NCBI GenBank assembly: GCA_017411585.1
Contig: JAFQPV010000110.1
Span: forward strand, 1-11,868
Direction of reading: 5' to 3'
Origin: Clostridia bacterium
GTDB taxonomy: Bacteria > Bacillota > Clostridia > UBA1381 > UMGS1253
Length of the DNA: 11,868 nucleotides
Part shown: piece after piece, positions 4,714 to 11,137 of the stretch
Layout of the letters: every line of letters begins with the position of its first letter
How positions within the stretch are numbered: the stretch's first letter is position 1
Program-made: the position numbers and the translations under genes
The notes under the pieces: model-generated
The model's input: the letters and a program-made list of their open reading frames with translations, nothing else
Database searches by the model: none
What the model was told of the DNA's origin: nothing

Positions 4714-5844
4714 ATGGATAAACGCATGTTGGGAAGTGTAAGAAAACTGAGCGAAGGCAAATATTTATTGCGCTTGTCTTGCGGATTCGATGATTTTGGG
4801 AAGCGCGTGCAGATTTCAAAGACTGTTTACTGCAAGAATGATGTTGAGGCTGAAAAGCTTCTTGCAGATTTCTACGCAGAGCGTGAATATGTCCAGAGTG
4901 CACGCGCGGCAGGCGTACCGAAAACACTGGGCGAACTGTATGTCGAGTGGACAGAAAACCATGTCAAGACGCTTGCGGCGGCAACACAGAAGTTTTATTC
5001 TGATTTGTGGGATAAGCGGCTATTTGATAAGACAAAAATCAAACTTGCAGCAATAACACCAAAGCACATTTACAAGATACTCGGTGAGATAGAGCAACCG
5101 AGAACACGAAACGCCGTTTTTATGATGCTGAAAGCAATGTTCAACAGAGCGGTCAAGTGGGGTTATATGGTCGACAATCCGTGTAATCGCGTAGAAACAC
5201 CAAAATACAAAGCCGTTGAGAAGGACTGCTTGCGTCCCGAAGATATAAAGCGTATAACGAGTGTTATCGGCAAACAAAGCGCAAAATATCAAGCTATATT
5301 TTATTTTGCCGCGGTGTGTGGTTTGCGCCGTCAAGAAATCGCTGGCTTGCAGTGGGGCGATGTTGATTTTGCAAACGACTGTTTTGTTGTGCAAAGAGCG
5401 ACAACGGCGGCGCAAGGCGGCACGGTTGCCAAAGAAACAAAGACGGATAACTCGCGCAGAAAGTTATTTTTGCACAAGGTGCTCAAAGACGCGCTTTTTG
5501 CGTGGAAGGATGAGCAAGCGGAGATTAAATGCAAAGTCGGCGACAAATGGAAGGACGGCGACTGGATATTCACGCAGAACAACGGCGATATAATCAATCT
5601 GCACACAATATCGAACTGGTGGAAAGACTTTGCAAGGGCAAACGGCATCACGCAAATAACATTTCACGGACTACGCCACACAGCAGCTTCGTACATGATA
5701 CGAAACAATGTTCCGGTCTCGACCGTGTCCAAAGTGCTCGGACACGCGAACACTACAACAACGCTGAATATATACACGCATGTCATTGAGAACACCAAAG
5801 AAAGCGCAGTTTCCGTCATGGGTGATATGTTTGCCGATGAATGA
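4714..5844 (+). CDS. int: Tyrosine integrase of the island
   Basis: The protein has 376 residues, normal for element integrases. The start at 4714 has AAAGGAG eleven bases upstream; a longer in-frame reading lacks support. Residues about 5-50 form the arm-site-binding domain (GSVRKLSEGKYLLRLSCGFD), 70-165 the helical core-binding domain (TLGELYVEWTENHV), and 175-370 the catalytic domain. Catalytic residues are Arg205 (GLRRQEIAGLQW), probably Lys243 (KETKTDNSRR), His318 and Arg321 (FHGLRHTAASYM), His344 (LGHAN) and the nucleophile Tyr354 (TLNIYTH). The full set is present, so it should be active. It ends 106 bp before the intact tRNA-Lys and would recombine within the 29-bp tRNA repeat. The layout resembles Tn916/phage-type integrases of Firmicutes. 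Confidence 0.95.
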   Translation: MDKRMLGSVRKLSEGKYLLRLSCGFDDFGKRVQISKTVYCKNDVEAEKLLADFYAEREYVQSARAAGVPKTLGELYVEWTENHVKTLAAATQKFYSDLWDKRLFDKTKIKLAAITPKHIYKILGEIEQPRTRNAVFMMLKAMFNRAVKWGYMVDNPCNRVETPKYKAVEKDCLRPEDIKRITSVIGKQSAKYQAIFYFAAVCGLRRQEIAGLQWGDVDFANDCFVVQRATTAAQGGTVAKETKTDNSRRKLFLHKVLKDALFAWKDEQAEIKCKVGDKWKDGDWIFTQNNGDIINLHTISNWWKDFARANGITQITFHGLRHTAASYMIRNNVPVSTVSKVLGHANTTTTLNIYTHVIENTKESAVSVMGDMFADE

Positions 5845-5853
5845 TTTTTTGCG

Positions 5854-5878
5854 TGTTGTGTGTAATAAAGTGTGAAAT
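5854..5878. other. Putative integrase arm-type site, right end
   Basis: This 25-bp segment is identical to 268-292 near the left end and lies just after the integrase stop codon, 72 bp inside attR. It includes GTGTGAAAT at 5870-5878, the same 9-mer found twice at the left end. Binding by the integrase N-terminal domain is inferred from placement. Confidence 0.5.
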
Positions 5879-5911
5879 TTCACCGTGTTTTGATACCGCC
5901 ACAAGAAAATG

Positions 5912-5946
5912 AAAAAGCCGCAAACCCTTTAGGATTGCGGCTTTTT
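5912..5946 (-). terminator. Rho-independent terminator of tRNA-Lys
   Basis: A 12-bp stem (AAAAAGCCGCAA / TTGCGGCTTTTT) is extended by CC/GG across an A/A mismatch, with a five-base loop and a T-run on both strands. On the minus strand it begins three bases after the CCA of the intact tRNA. On the plus strand it can also stop transcription coming from int. It is part of the island, so the element supplies a terminator as well as the tRNA 3' end. Confidence 0.85.
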
Positions 5947-5949
5947 GCT

Positions 5950-6025
5950 TGGTACACCATCACGGGCTCGAACCGTGGACACCCTGATTAAGAGTCAGGT
6001 GCTCTACCAACTGAGCTAATGGTGC
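5950..6025 (-). tRNA. tRNA-Lys (anticodon CTT), contains attR
   Basis: The gene is 76 nt long including an encoded CCA. The acceptor strands GCACCAT and ATGGTGT pair with one G-U at the first position. The D arm has AGCTCAGTTGGTAGAGC, the anticodon loop is CTCTTAA (anticodon CTT) in a five-pair stem CCTGA/TCAGG, and the T arm is CACGG-TTCGAGC-CCGTG. The part from 5968 to 5996 is the right copy of the island's 29-bp attachment repeat, so the 3' portion was supplied by the element and restores a functional tRNA. Confidence 0.97.
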
Positions 6026-6056
6026 ATGTTGTTCGTGTCTCCCGAACACTTTTAAT

Positions 6057-6085
6057 ATTATAATGGCAGTTTGGTGATTTGTCAA
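6057..6085 (-). promoter_or_regulatory. tRNA-Lys promoter
   Basis: TTGACA at 6085-6080, a 17-bp spacer and TATAAT at 6062-6057 form an exact consensus promoter about 30 bp upstream of the mature tRNA 5' end. A/T tracts at about 6086-6120 lie upstream of the -35 box and resemble an UP element. The short leader contains a TGTTCG / CGAACA dyad. The promoter lies outside the island and belongs to the chromosome. Confidence 0.85.
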
Positions 6086-6167
6086 TACTTTTTTTAAAAA
6101 TTTTTAAAAAATTTTTTGAAAGGGGGGAGCGGCAGAAAATAACGACCGTGTTGGCGTTTGTGTTCTA

Positions 6168-6190
6168 GGGGGGCATTCACGAATGCCCCT
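6168..6190. repeat. Palindromic dispersed repeat, right copy
   Basis: Arms GGGGCATTC / GAATGCCCC enclose AC, with CTA after it. On the minus strand its ATTCGTGAAT core matches the palindrome at 36-55. It lies between the tRNA promoter and the 3' end of larA. No T-run follows, although on the minus strand it would form a hairpin about 40 nt after the larA stop. Confidence 0.6.
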
Positions 6191-6230
6191 AAGACCACTT
6201 GCCCAAGCATCCGCCTTTTATTTTTTTTAT

Positions 6231-7508
6231 TTACTTTTGCACCATAACGGCAATACCGTCGGGGATGGTATTGATGCTTATATCCGCTTTGCCTAAAATC
6301 GACTTTGCCTTGGTGAGCGCTTCGTCAAGCGAATGCGCCGGCAGCATATGCATGGCTTCCACCTCGGCATCTGCCATTTCGGAAACGTAAATCACGGTGG
6401 CGCGCTGCAGGATGCGCACGAGAATTTGTGCCTGCCATTGGTCGGGCAGGGTTTCGCTTCGCTTTTGCGCAAGGTACATATCCATAATCTTGTTGATATC
6501 CTTTTCATCTGCCAGCTGGCGGTAAAAATGCTCGCCGCCGCTGCCGTCCTCGGAGGCAGAAAGCATGATAATTACGCCGCCTGCCTTGACGCACGCCTCT
6601 GCCGCAGTCATTCCCTTTACTGCTTGATACACATTTTGGTCTAACGGATAGCCGCCGTTGGTAGAAATGACAATATCCGTTTCCTCCGCCTTTGCGCCGC
6701 AGTATTTAGAGAGAAAATCTGTGCCCTTTTTGTGCGCCTGCACCAAATCACCGGCTACGGCATAGATGACCTGCTTTTCCGCATTTAACACCACGTTTAC
6801 GATGTAGCAAAGCTTTGCCGTTTGCGCTGCCCAGAGCATATCTGCGTGAATCGGGTTGTTTTCTAAAATGCCTGTGCGCGCGCACGGATGCGCAATAAAC
6901 TCTGCGCAGTGGTTTGCCATTACGGTTTCGCGCGCCGCAACGCCCGGCAGTACACTTTTTCTGCCCCCGGAGAAGCCTGCAAACAGATGTGGTTCGATAA
7001 AGCCTTCCGCTACAAGCAAATCCGCTTCGTAGGCAAGGCGGTTGATTTTGCACTCGCCGCCGGAGGGCAATGTGCCGATGTTTACGAGCATATCCGTTTC
7101 GTCACAGTCGTGAATGTAGATATTTTCATTTTCAACAATTTCTTTTCCGAATTTATGAACAAGCTCTTCCTTCGTTGTGCCGCGGTGACAGCCGGTGGCA
7201 ATCAAAATTGTGATTTCTGCATTGGAATTGCCTTCGCGAATTTCAGAAAGCATATGCGGCATAATCACCTTGCTCGGCACAGGACGTGTATGGTCACTTG
7301 CGATGATAACCACTTTCTTTTTGCCCTTTGCCAATTCGCGCAGGCACGGACTGCCCGTCGGGTTTGCCATAGCGGCTTTGACGAGTGTGTTTTCGTCCGC
7401 CTTGGGTACATACGTTTCAATCGAGCTGGTCAAAACGCCCTTGAGCGCTGCTTCATTAAATGTATATGTAAGCTTTTCTTTCCCGTAAGGAAATGTGATG
7501 TTTGTCAT
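6231..7508 (-). CDS. larA: LarA-family nickel-pincer racemase (lactate racemase homologue)
   Basis: The protein has 425 residues, almost the same as Lactiplantibacillus LarA. LarA inverts 2-hydroxyacids (lactate in the founding member) using a nickel-pincer nucleotide cofactor bound to a lysine. The known key positions are kept even at the same numbers: Asp72 and Arg75 in SDHTRP, His108 in ATGCH, His174 in EPH, the cofactor-tethering Lys184 in SGGRK, the nickel-ligand His200 in ANH, and Gln295 and Lys298 in YQAVKG. There is no signal peptide, so it is cytoplasmic. The start has GGAGGG six bases upstream. Its promoter is TTGAAA-17-TACACT at 7556-7528. The cofactor genes larB, larC and larE are not in the window. 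Homologues act on several 2-hydroxyacids, so the substrate is uncertain; the neighbours hint at a sugar-acid pathway. Confidence 0.9.
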   Translation of the reverse strand: MTNITFPYGKEKLTYTFNEAALKGVLTSSIETYVPKADENTLVKAAMANPTGSPCLRELAKGKKKVVIIASDHTRPVPSKVIMPHMLSEIREGNSNAEITILIATGCHRGTTKEELVHKFGKEIVENENIYIHDCDETDMLVNIGTLPSGGECKINRLAYEADLLVAEGFIEPHLFAGFSGGRKSVLPGVAARETVMANHCAEFIAHPCARTGILENNPIHADMLWAAQTAKLCYIVNVVLNAEKQVIYAVAGDLVQAHKKGTDFLSKYCGAKAEETDIVISTNGGYPLDQNVYQAVKGMTAAEACVKAGGVIIMLSASEDGSGGEHFYRQLADEKDINKIMDMYLAQKRSETLPDQWQAQILVRILQRATVIYVSEMADAEVEAMHMLPAHSLDEALTKAKSILGKADISINTIPDGIAVMVQK

Positions 7509-7527
7509 GGTTATCCCTCCAGGAGGT

Positions 7528-7602
7528 AGTGTAACACAAATCGAATTTTATTTCAAGTTAAAGCGGATTTTGAAATTTATTAAGCGGATTTTGAATTTAC
7601 AC
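7528..7602 (-). promoter_or_regulatory. larA promoter with tandem 21-bp direct repeats
   Basis: On the minus strand, TTGAAA at 7556-7551, a 17-bp spacer and TACACT at 7533-7528 place the start near 7521, only about 12 bases before larA. Directly upstream are two copies of AAGCGGATTTTGAA(A)TTTA (plus-strand reading) at 7561-7581 and 7582-7602, repeating at exactly 21 bp. Tandem sites of two helical turns abutting the -35 box are typical of AraC-family activator sites. The repeats are plain; the regulator class is inferred. A TATAAT at 7620-7625 may serve the divergent gene. Confidence 0.6.
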
Positions 7603-7661
7603 ATCGGCGGGCTTTCATATATAATAGACTTGAAAATCGTTATAATTGGAGTGGAACTGAA

Positions 7662-8082
7662 ATGATAGCAATGGACAAATGTCACGAGGAAATAATTAAG
7701 AATCGCAAGCCGCTTCTGGCTTACGATGAAACAAAGGATTTTGATACCTGGCGTGAGCAGGTGCGCGAAATGCAGCATTTGCTCGTTTAAGCACTCGATT
7801 GTATGGAAGCGCCACTGCGTATGTAACTATGTGCCGCGCATCGCAAAGTATGTGGATATGGGCGAGCTTGCGTGCCTGATTGCGCCGCGCCCGCTCGTGA
7901 TTTTAGCCGGCGTAAAGGACCACGGCTTCCACATTGACGGTTCGCGTGAAGTATTCGAGGTCGTGCAGAAAATCTACGACAAGGTCGGCGCAGGTAACAA
8001 GTGCCGCTTTTGCGAAGGCGACGGCGGACACGAGTATTATCCGGCGCTTGCATGGCCGCTGATTCATAAGTATATAGATTAA
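7662..8082 (+). pseudogene. Remnant of an acetylxylan-esterase-type alpha/beta hydrolase
   Basis: The 5' part (ATG at 7662 with GGAG about ten bases upstream) encodes MIAMDKCHEEIIKNRKPLLA continuing to FDTWREQVREMQ, and it stops at 7788-7790. In another frame, from about 7776, the C-terminal part of a hydrolase follows: CSFKHSIVWKRHCVCNYVPR, MGELACLIAPRPLVILAG, the probable catalytic Asp in VKDHGFHIDG and the catalytic His in GDGGHEYYP, ending at 8082. This matches the start and end of acetylxylan-esterase/dienelactone-hydrolase-like proteins of roughly 300-380 residues. About 200 residues, including the serine nucleophile, are missing between them. The gene is therefore dead by internal deletion with a frame change. 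A strong terminator follows. Confidence 0.75.
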
Positions 8083-8093
8083 AAAGAAATAGA

Positions 8094-8129
8094 AAAGAAA
8101 GCTTTTTGCAACCGCAAAAAGCTTTCTTT
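8094..8129. terminator. Bidirectional intrinsic terminator
   Basis: Perfect 16-bp arms (AAAGAAAGCTTTTTGC / GCAAAAAGCTTTCTTT) enclose a four-base AACC loop. It follows the hydrolase remnant by 11 bases. It separates that gene from the large glycosidase gene, which must therefore have its own promoter in 8130-8282. Confidence 0.88.
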
Positions 8130-8161
8130 GTATGTGGGGGTGGATTTATCCGTCTCGTTTG

Positions 8162-8197
8162 TTTTTGCATTATCTTAAATTCTTTTTGCATTATCTT
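8162..8197. repeat. Two 15-bp direct repeats at 21-bp spacing upstream of the glycosidase gene
   Basis: TTTTTGCATTATCTT occurs at 8162-8176 and 8183-8197, a centre-to-centre distance of 21 bp. A weaker TTTTTGC follows at 8202. A possible -10 box TATAAT lies at 8252-8257, without a good -35 box, which would fit a promoter that needs an activator. An activator binding site is inferred. Confidence 0.45.
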
Positions 8198-8282
8198 TCT
8201 TTTTTTGCCACGTATACATTTACACCCGCGACTGAAAATGATAAAATCAAATATAATGAAACTACGCACAGGATGTGATTTT

Positions 8283-11000
8283 ATGCGCTACAGAATTTCG
8301 GAAGACCCATTTAAATATAAGCAGCCGCCGCTGCGCTTTGCAGATGCGCTCATTGCACCTGTACACACTTGTGCGCCGGCAGGCTGGAACACAAAAGCGC
8401 CTAATGCAGGCGAGGTCGCAATCTGCGGCAGAGCGGTGCATACCGAATTTCCGGACGCAAACGGACTTTTGGAAACGGCGTATGCAGACCTGCAGTGCTT
8501 TTTTGACGCGTACAAGATGCCGGAGGGTGACTCTGTGTTCAAAACCGCACTTGTGCCGGGTATGGCGAAGGAAAGCTATAAAATTACGGTGACGGAAGCG
8601 CAGTGTCTGATGGAAGCGGGGGACGGCGAGGGTATCCGCCGCGCAATTTACTTTATCGAAGATGAAATGAAGCGCCGCGAAGGCTTTTTCCTGCCCTGCG
8701 GTACAATCGAGCGCAGAGCGGTGATTAAAACAAGAATTTCCAGAAGCGCGCTTGTGCCCAATTACAACACAGGAAAAGGCGAGCTGGGTGCAGACATAGA
8801 AGGCTATCCGGATGCTTATTTAGACCGTCTTGCGCACGACGGTGTGAACGCCATTTGGGTGCAGGAGCATCTGCGTGTGCTCGTGCCGTCCGAAGTGATT
8901 CCGGAATACGGCAAAAACGGCGAAGCGCGCCTTGCAAAGCTCAACCGATTGATTGACCGCGCCGAGCGCTACGGCATCAGCGTGTATCTTGAGGGCGTAG
9001 AGCCGGCATCCTCTATGCACGGCAATATTGCAATCAAAAACCACACCGAATTAAACGGGCAGCAATTTTACGGCAGCGAGCTTGCGTTCTGTCTGTCCAC
9101 GGAAGCTGGTGCGGCATACATCAAAGAAGTGACCGGCAGACTTTTTAAGCTTGTACCAAAGCTCAAAGGGCTTTTAAACATCACCATTGGCGAGGCTTGC
9201 TCCACCTGCGTTTCGACAAACGGAGCCAACCTGACGTGTCCGACCTGCCTTGAAAAGGAGGGCAGCGCCGCAAGGGCGCTGGTCAGCGCGGAAAAAGCGA
9301 TGGTAGAGGGGATGCGCGCCGCAAAGCCGGATGCCGAGTATATCAGTTGGGCATATGCACTGCGTGCTTGCACGGAAGAAACGCGCGAAGAATACCTGCG
9401 CCTGCGAAGCAAAGATGTCATCAGTATGGTCAATTTCGAGGATTTTGCAACCGTGGAGCAGGAGGGCAAGAAAAAGCTTGCCATCGACTATTGGCTGTCC
9501 TATCCGGGGCCGGGTCCTTTGTTTAAAGCCTCTGCCGAAGCGGCACGGGAAACGGGCGTACACCAGTTTGCAAAAATTCAGGTTTGCTCGTCGCACGAGG
9601 TATCTACTGTGCCATATGTGCCGGTGCCGGGCATTTTGTATGACAAATATAAATATATGCACGAGCACGGTGTGGATGGCGTGATGTACTGCTGGTACTT
9701 CGGAAACTACCCGTCTGTGATGAGTAAGGCGGCAGGCGAGCTTGCGTTTGCGCCGTTTTATAAAACGAAAGAAGACTTTTTAACGCATCTTGCCGGCATC
9801 TACTGGGGCAGAAACACCAAAGCGGTTGTCGATGCCTATTTGCAGTTTGAAAAGGGATACAAAAACTATCCGTTAAACACCTGCTTTGAGTGGCACTCCC
9901 CGATTGGGGATGGCCCCGCGTGGCCGCTGCATTTAGAGCCGGTCGATTTGCCGATTTCCAAGGCATATGAAATGGGGGATATGGTCGGCAGTGACCGCGT
10001 AGGCGAAGCGATGTTTATGGGACATACGCATCAAGATGCGTTTGCGCTGTGCAGCCGTATGCGCGAAGAGTGGCACAGGGGCGCGAACCTGCTCTCTAAG
10101 GTTACAGCGATAGAAAACGGCGAAGGTGAGGAGCAAAAGAGCGTTGCCCGCGCGCTGGATATTTTGTTTGACAGCGGCGCAAACATTTTAGAATTTTATT
10201 TGTGCAGAAATAAATTGGCATTTCTGCAGGATGATGCAACGGTGCTGCTTGCAAGGCTGCGCACCATCGCGGAAAAGGAAATCGAAAACGCCAAGGCGCT
10301 GGCGGCATTGTCCGAAGCGGATGGACGGCTCGGCTATCATGCAGAGGCGGCTGCCTATAAGTTTTTCCCGGAAAAGCTTATGTGGCGTGTTGCAGAGCTT
10401 GAAAAAATGCTTGAAACCGAGTTTCCGGCAGTCGAAGCGCGCATTGCGGAGGGCAAGCATCCGCTGCCGTATTGCTTAGGGCTTTGCGAGGACAGCCACC
10501 GCTATGAAACAAACGCAGGCTGGGAAAGCTTTATGTACAAGGATGGCTCAGAAGATGAAAGCACAAAAATCCGCATCCGCGAGGAGGATGACAGCTACAC
10601 GATTGAGCTTTGGCAGACGAAGGCAGAGGAAATCCAAATTCGGCCGGAATTTGTGATGTTTCATCCGTATGCAGGGGTCAGCTTGTCGAAAGATAAGGGC
10701 TTTGTGTTTGATTTTACCGGCAGCTGCGGACTTTATAAAGGTGACGTGCCGGCAGAAAAAGCCAAGTGGCAAGTAGAAAGCGCGCCGGCCGAGGATGGGC
10801 TTTTGTGGACGGTTAAGCTTTTGAAAAAGGACTTTTTTACAGATGGCGAAGTGCCGTTCCGTCTTTCTGTTACGCAGACCGGTCAAGCGTCTAGCTATTG
10901 GGAAAAGCCGGACCGTACCGCCGAGCGTTTGCGCCATGGCATCATCAGTCCGGATTCATATGTGTTTATTATCCCAAAGAAATTTCAGAATTTAAGGTAG
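8283..11000 (+). CDS. Large TIM-barrel glycoside hydrolase-like protein, family unassigned
   Basis: The protein has 905 residues. The start at 8283 has AGGA nine bases upstream; a longer frame begins inside a terminator and is rejected. No signal peptide is seen, so it is probably cytoplasmic. Residues about 85-135 resemble the alpha/beta N-domain before the barrel in GH20/GH67-like enzymes (AGDGEGIRRAIYFIEDEMKR). Residues about 145-540 look like a TIM barrel, with DRLAHDGVNAIWVQEH, YGISVYLEGVEP, the acidic candidate Glu304 in NITIGEAC, then CSTC and CPTC (Cys306, 309, 319, 322), and DGVMYCWYFGNYP. A helical region (about 560-735) follows. A C-terminal beta-sandwich (about 745-895), with paired strands and a final aromatic-rich segment, resembles CBM9-like domains. 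Its neighbours suggest an intracellular enzyme acting on uronate-containing oligosaccharides. The exact CAZy family and substrate are unknown. Confidence 0.75.
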   Translation: MRYRISEDPFKYKQPPLRFADALIAPVHTCAPAGWNTKAPNAGEVAICGRAVHTEFPDANGLLETAYADLQCFFDAYKMPEGDSVFKTALVPGMAKESYKITVTEAQCLMEAGDGEGIRRAIYFIEDEMKRREGFFLPCGTIERRAVIKTRISRSALVPNYNTGKGELGADIEGYPDAYLDRLAHDGVNAIWVQEHLRVLVPSEVIPEYGKNGEARLAKLNRLIDRAERYGISVYLEGVEPASSMHGNIAIKNHTELNGQQFYGSELAFCLSTEAGAAYIKEVTGRLFKLVPKLKGLLNITIGEACSTCVSTNGANLTCPTCLEKEGSAARALVSAEKAMVEGMRAAKPDAEYISWAYALRACTEETREEYLRLRSKDVISMVNFEDFATVEQEGKKKLAIDYWLSYPGPGPLFKASAEAARETGVHQFAKIQVCSSHEVSTVPYVPVPGILYDKYKYMHEHGVDGVMYCWYFGNYPSVMSKAAGELAFAPFYKTKEDFLTHLAGIYWGRNTKAVVDAYLQFEKGYKNYPLNTCFEWHSPIGDGPAWPLHLEPVDLPISKAYEMGDMVGSDRVGEAMFMGHTHQDAFALCSRMREEWHRGANLLSKVTAIENGEGEEQKSVARALDILFDSGANILEFYLCRNKLAFLQDDATVLLARLRTIAEKEIENAKALAALSEADGRLGYHAEAAAYKFFPEKLMWRVAELEKMLETEFPAVEARIAEGKHPLPYCLGLCEDSHRYETNAGWESFMYKDGSEDESTKIRIREEDDSYTIELWQTKAEEIQIRPEFVMFHPYAGVSLSKDKGFVFDFTGSCGLYKGDVPAEKAKWQVESAPAEDGLLWTVKLLKKDFFTDGEVPFRLSVTQTGQASSYWEKPDRTAERLRHGIISPDSYVFIIPKKFQNLR

Positions 11001-11001
11001 T

Positions 11002-11031
11002 GAAAAGCAGATGCACTTGCATCTGCTTTTC
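11002..11031 (+). terminator. Rho-independent terminator after the glycosidase gene
   Basis: Perfect 14-bp arms (GAAAAGCAGATGCA / TGCATCTGCTTTTC) surround CT and begin one base after the stop codon. The pyrimidine end gives a short U-rich tail. The next gene has its own promoter, which fits transcription ending here. Confidence 0.85.
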
Positions 11032-11068
11032 TTGCGTATATTGTACAAAATTTTGCGCATTTTTTCTA

Positions 11069-11096
11069 TTGACATTCTTTATGGAAGTGCTATACT
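11069..11096 (+). promoter_or_regulatory. Promoter of the PL22-like gene
   Basis: TTGACA at 11069-11074, a 16-bp spacer and TATACT at 11091-11096 place transcription start near 11103, 35 bases before the next start codon. Confidence 0.75.
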
Positions 11097-11137
11097 GTAG
11101 GGGTAAAAAATAACCTTGTGAAAAGGGGAGCAGGAGC

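Larger units (their letters stand above)
138..5996. mobile_element. Integrated genetic island in tRNA-Lys (int/xis/higBA/serine recombinase)
   Basis: The ends are an exact 29-bp direct repeat (138-166 and 5968-5996) that is part of tRNA-Lys(CTT). A tyrosine recombinase gene points at the right end and a short excisionase-like gene lies beside it, the classic layout of a tRNA-integrating element. Cargo and control genes are a serine recombinase, a DUF6809-like protein, a Cro/CI-type regulator and higBA. One repeat plus cargo is 5,830 bp. I see no relaxase, replication initiator, type IV secretion, portal, terminase or capsid gene. The island is therefore not self-transmissible on its own genes. 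It could be a satellite mobilised in trans or a reduced remnant. The 3' part of the intact tRNA comes from the island, which restores the gene it interrupts. Confidence 0.88.

Noticed and set aside
6888..7529. 213-codon plus-strand frame
   Set aside because: It is the antisense shadow of larA. The larA frame has every catalytic residue of the family.
8106..8282. Longer start for the large glycosidase with a hydrophobic, signal-like N-terminus
   Set aside because: The upstream start is a TTG inside the stem of a perfect 16-bp terminator hairpin and has no ribosome binding site. The hydrophobic run comes from T-rich promoter DNA. The ATG at 8283 has AGGA nine bases upstream.
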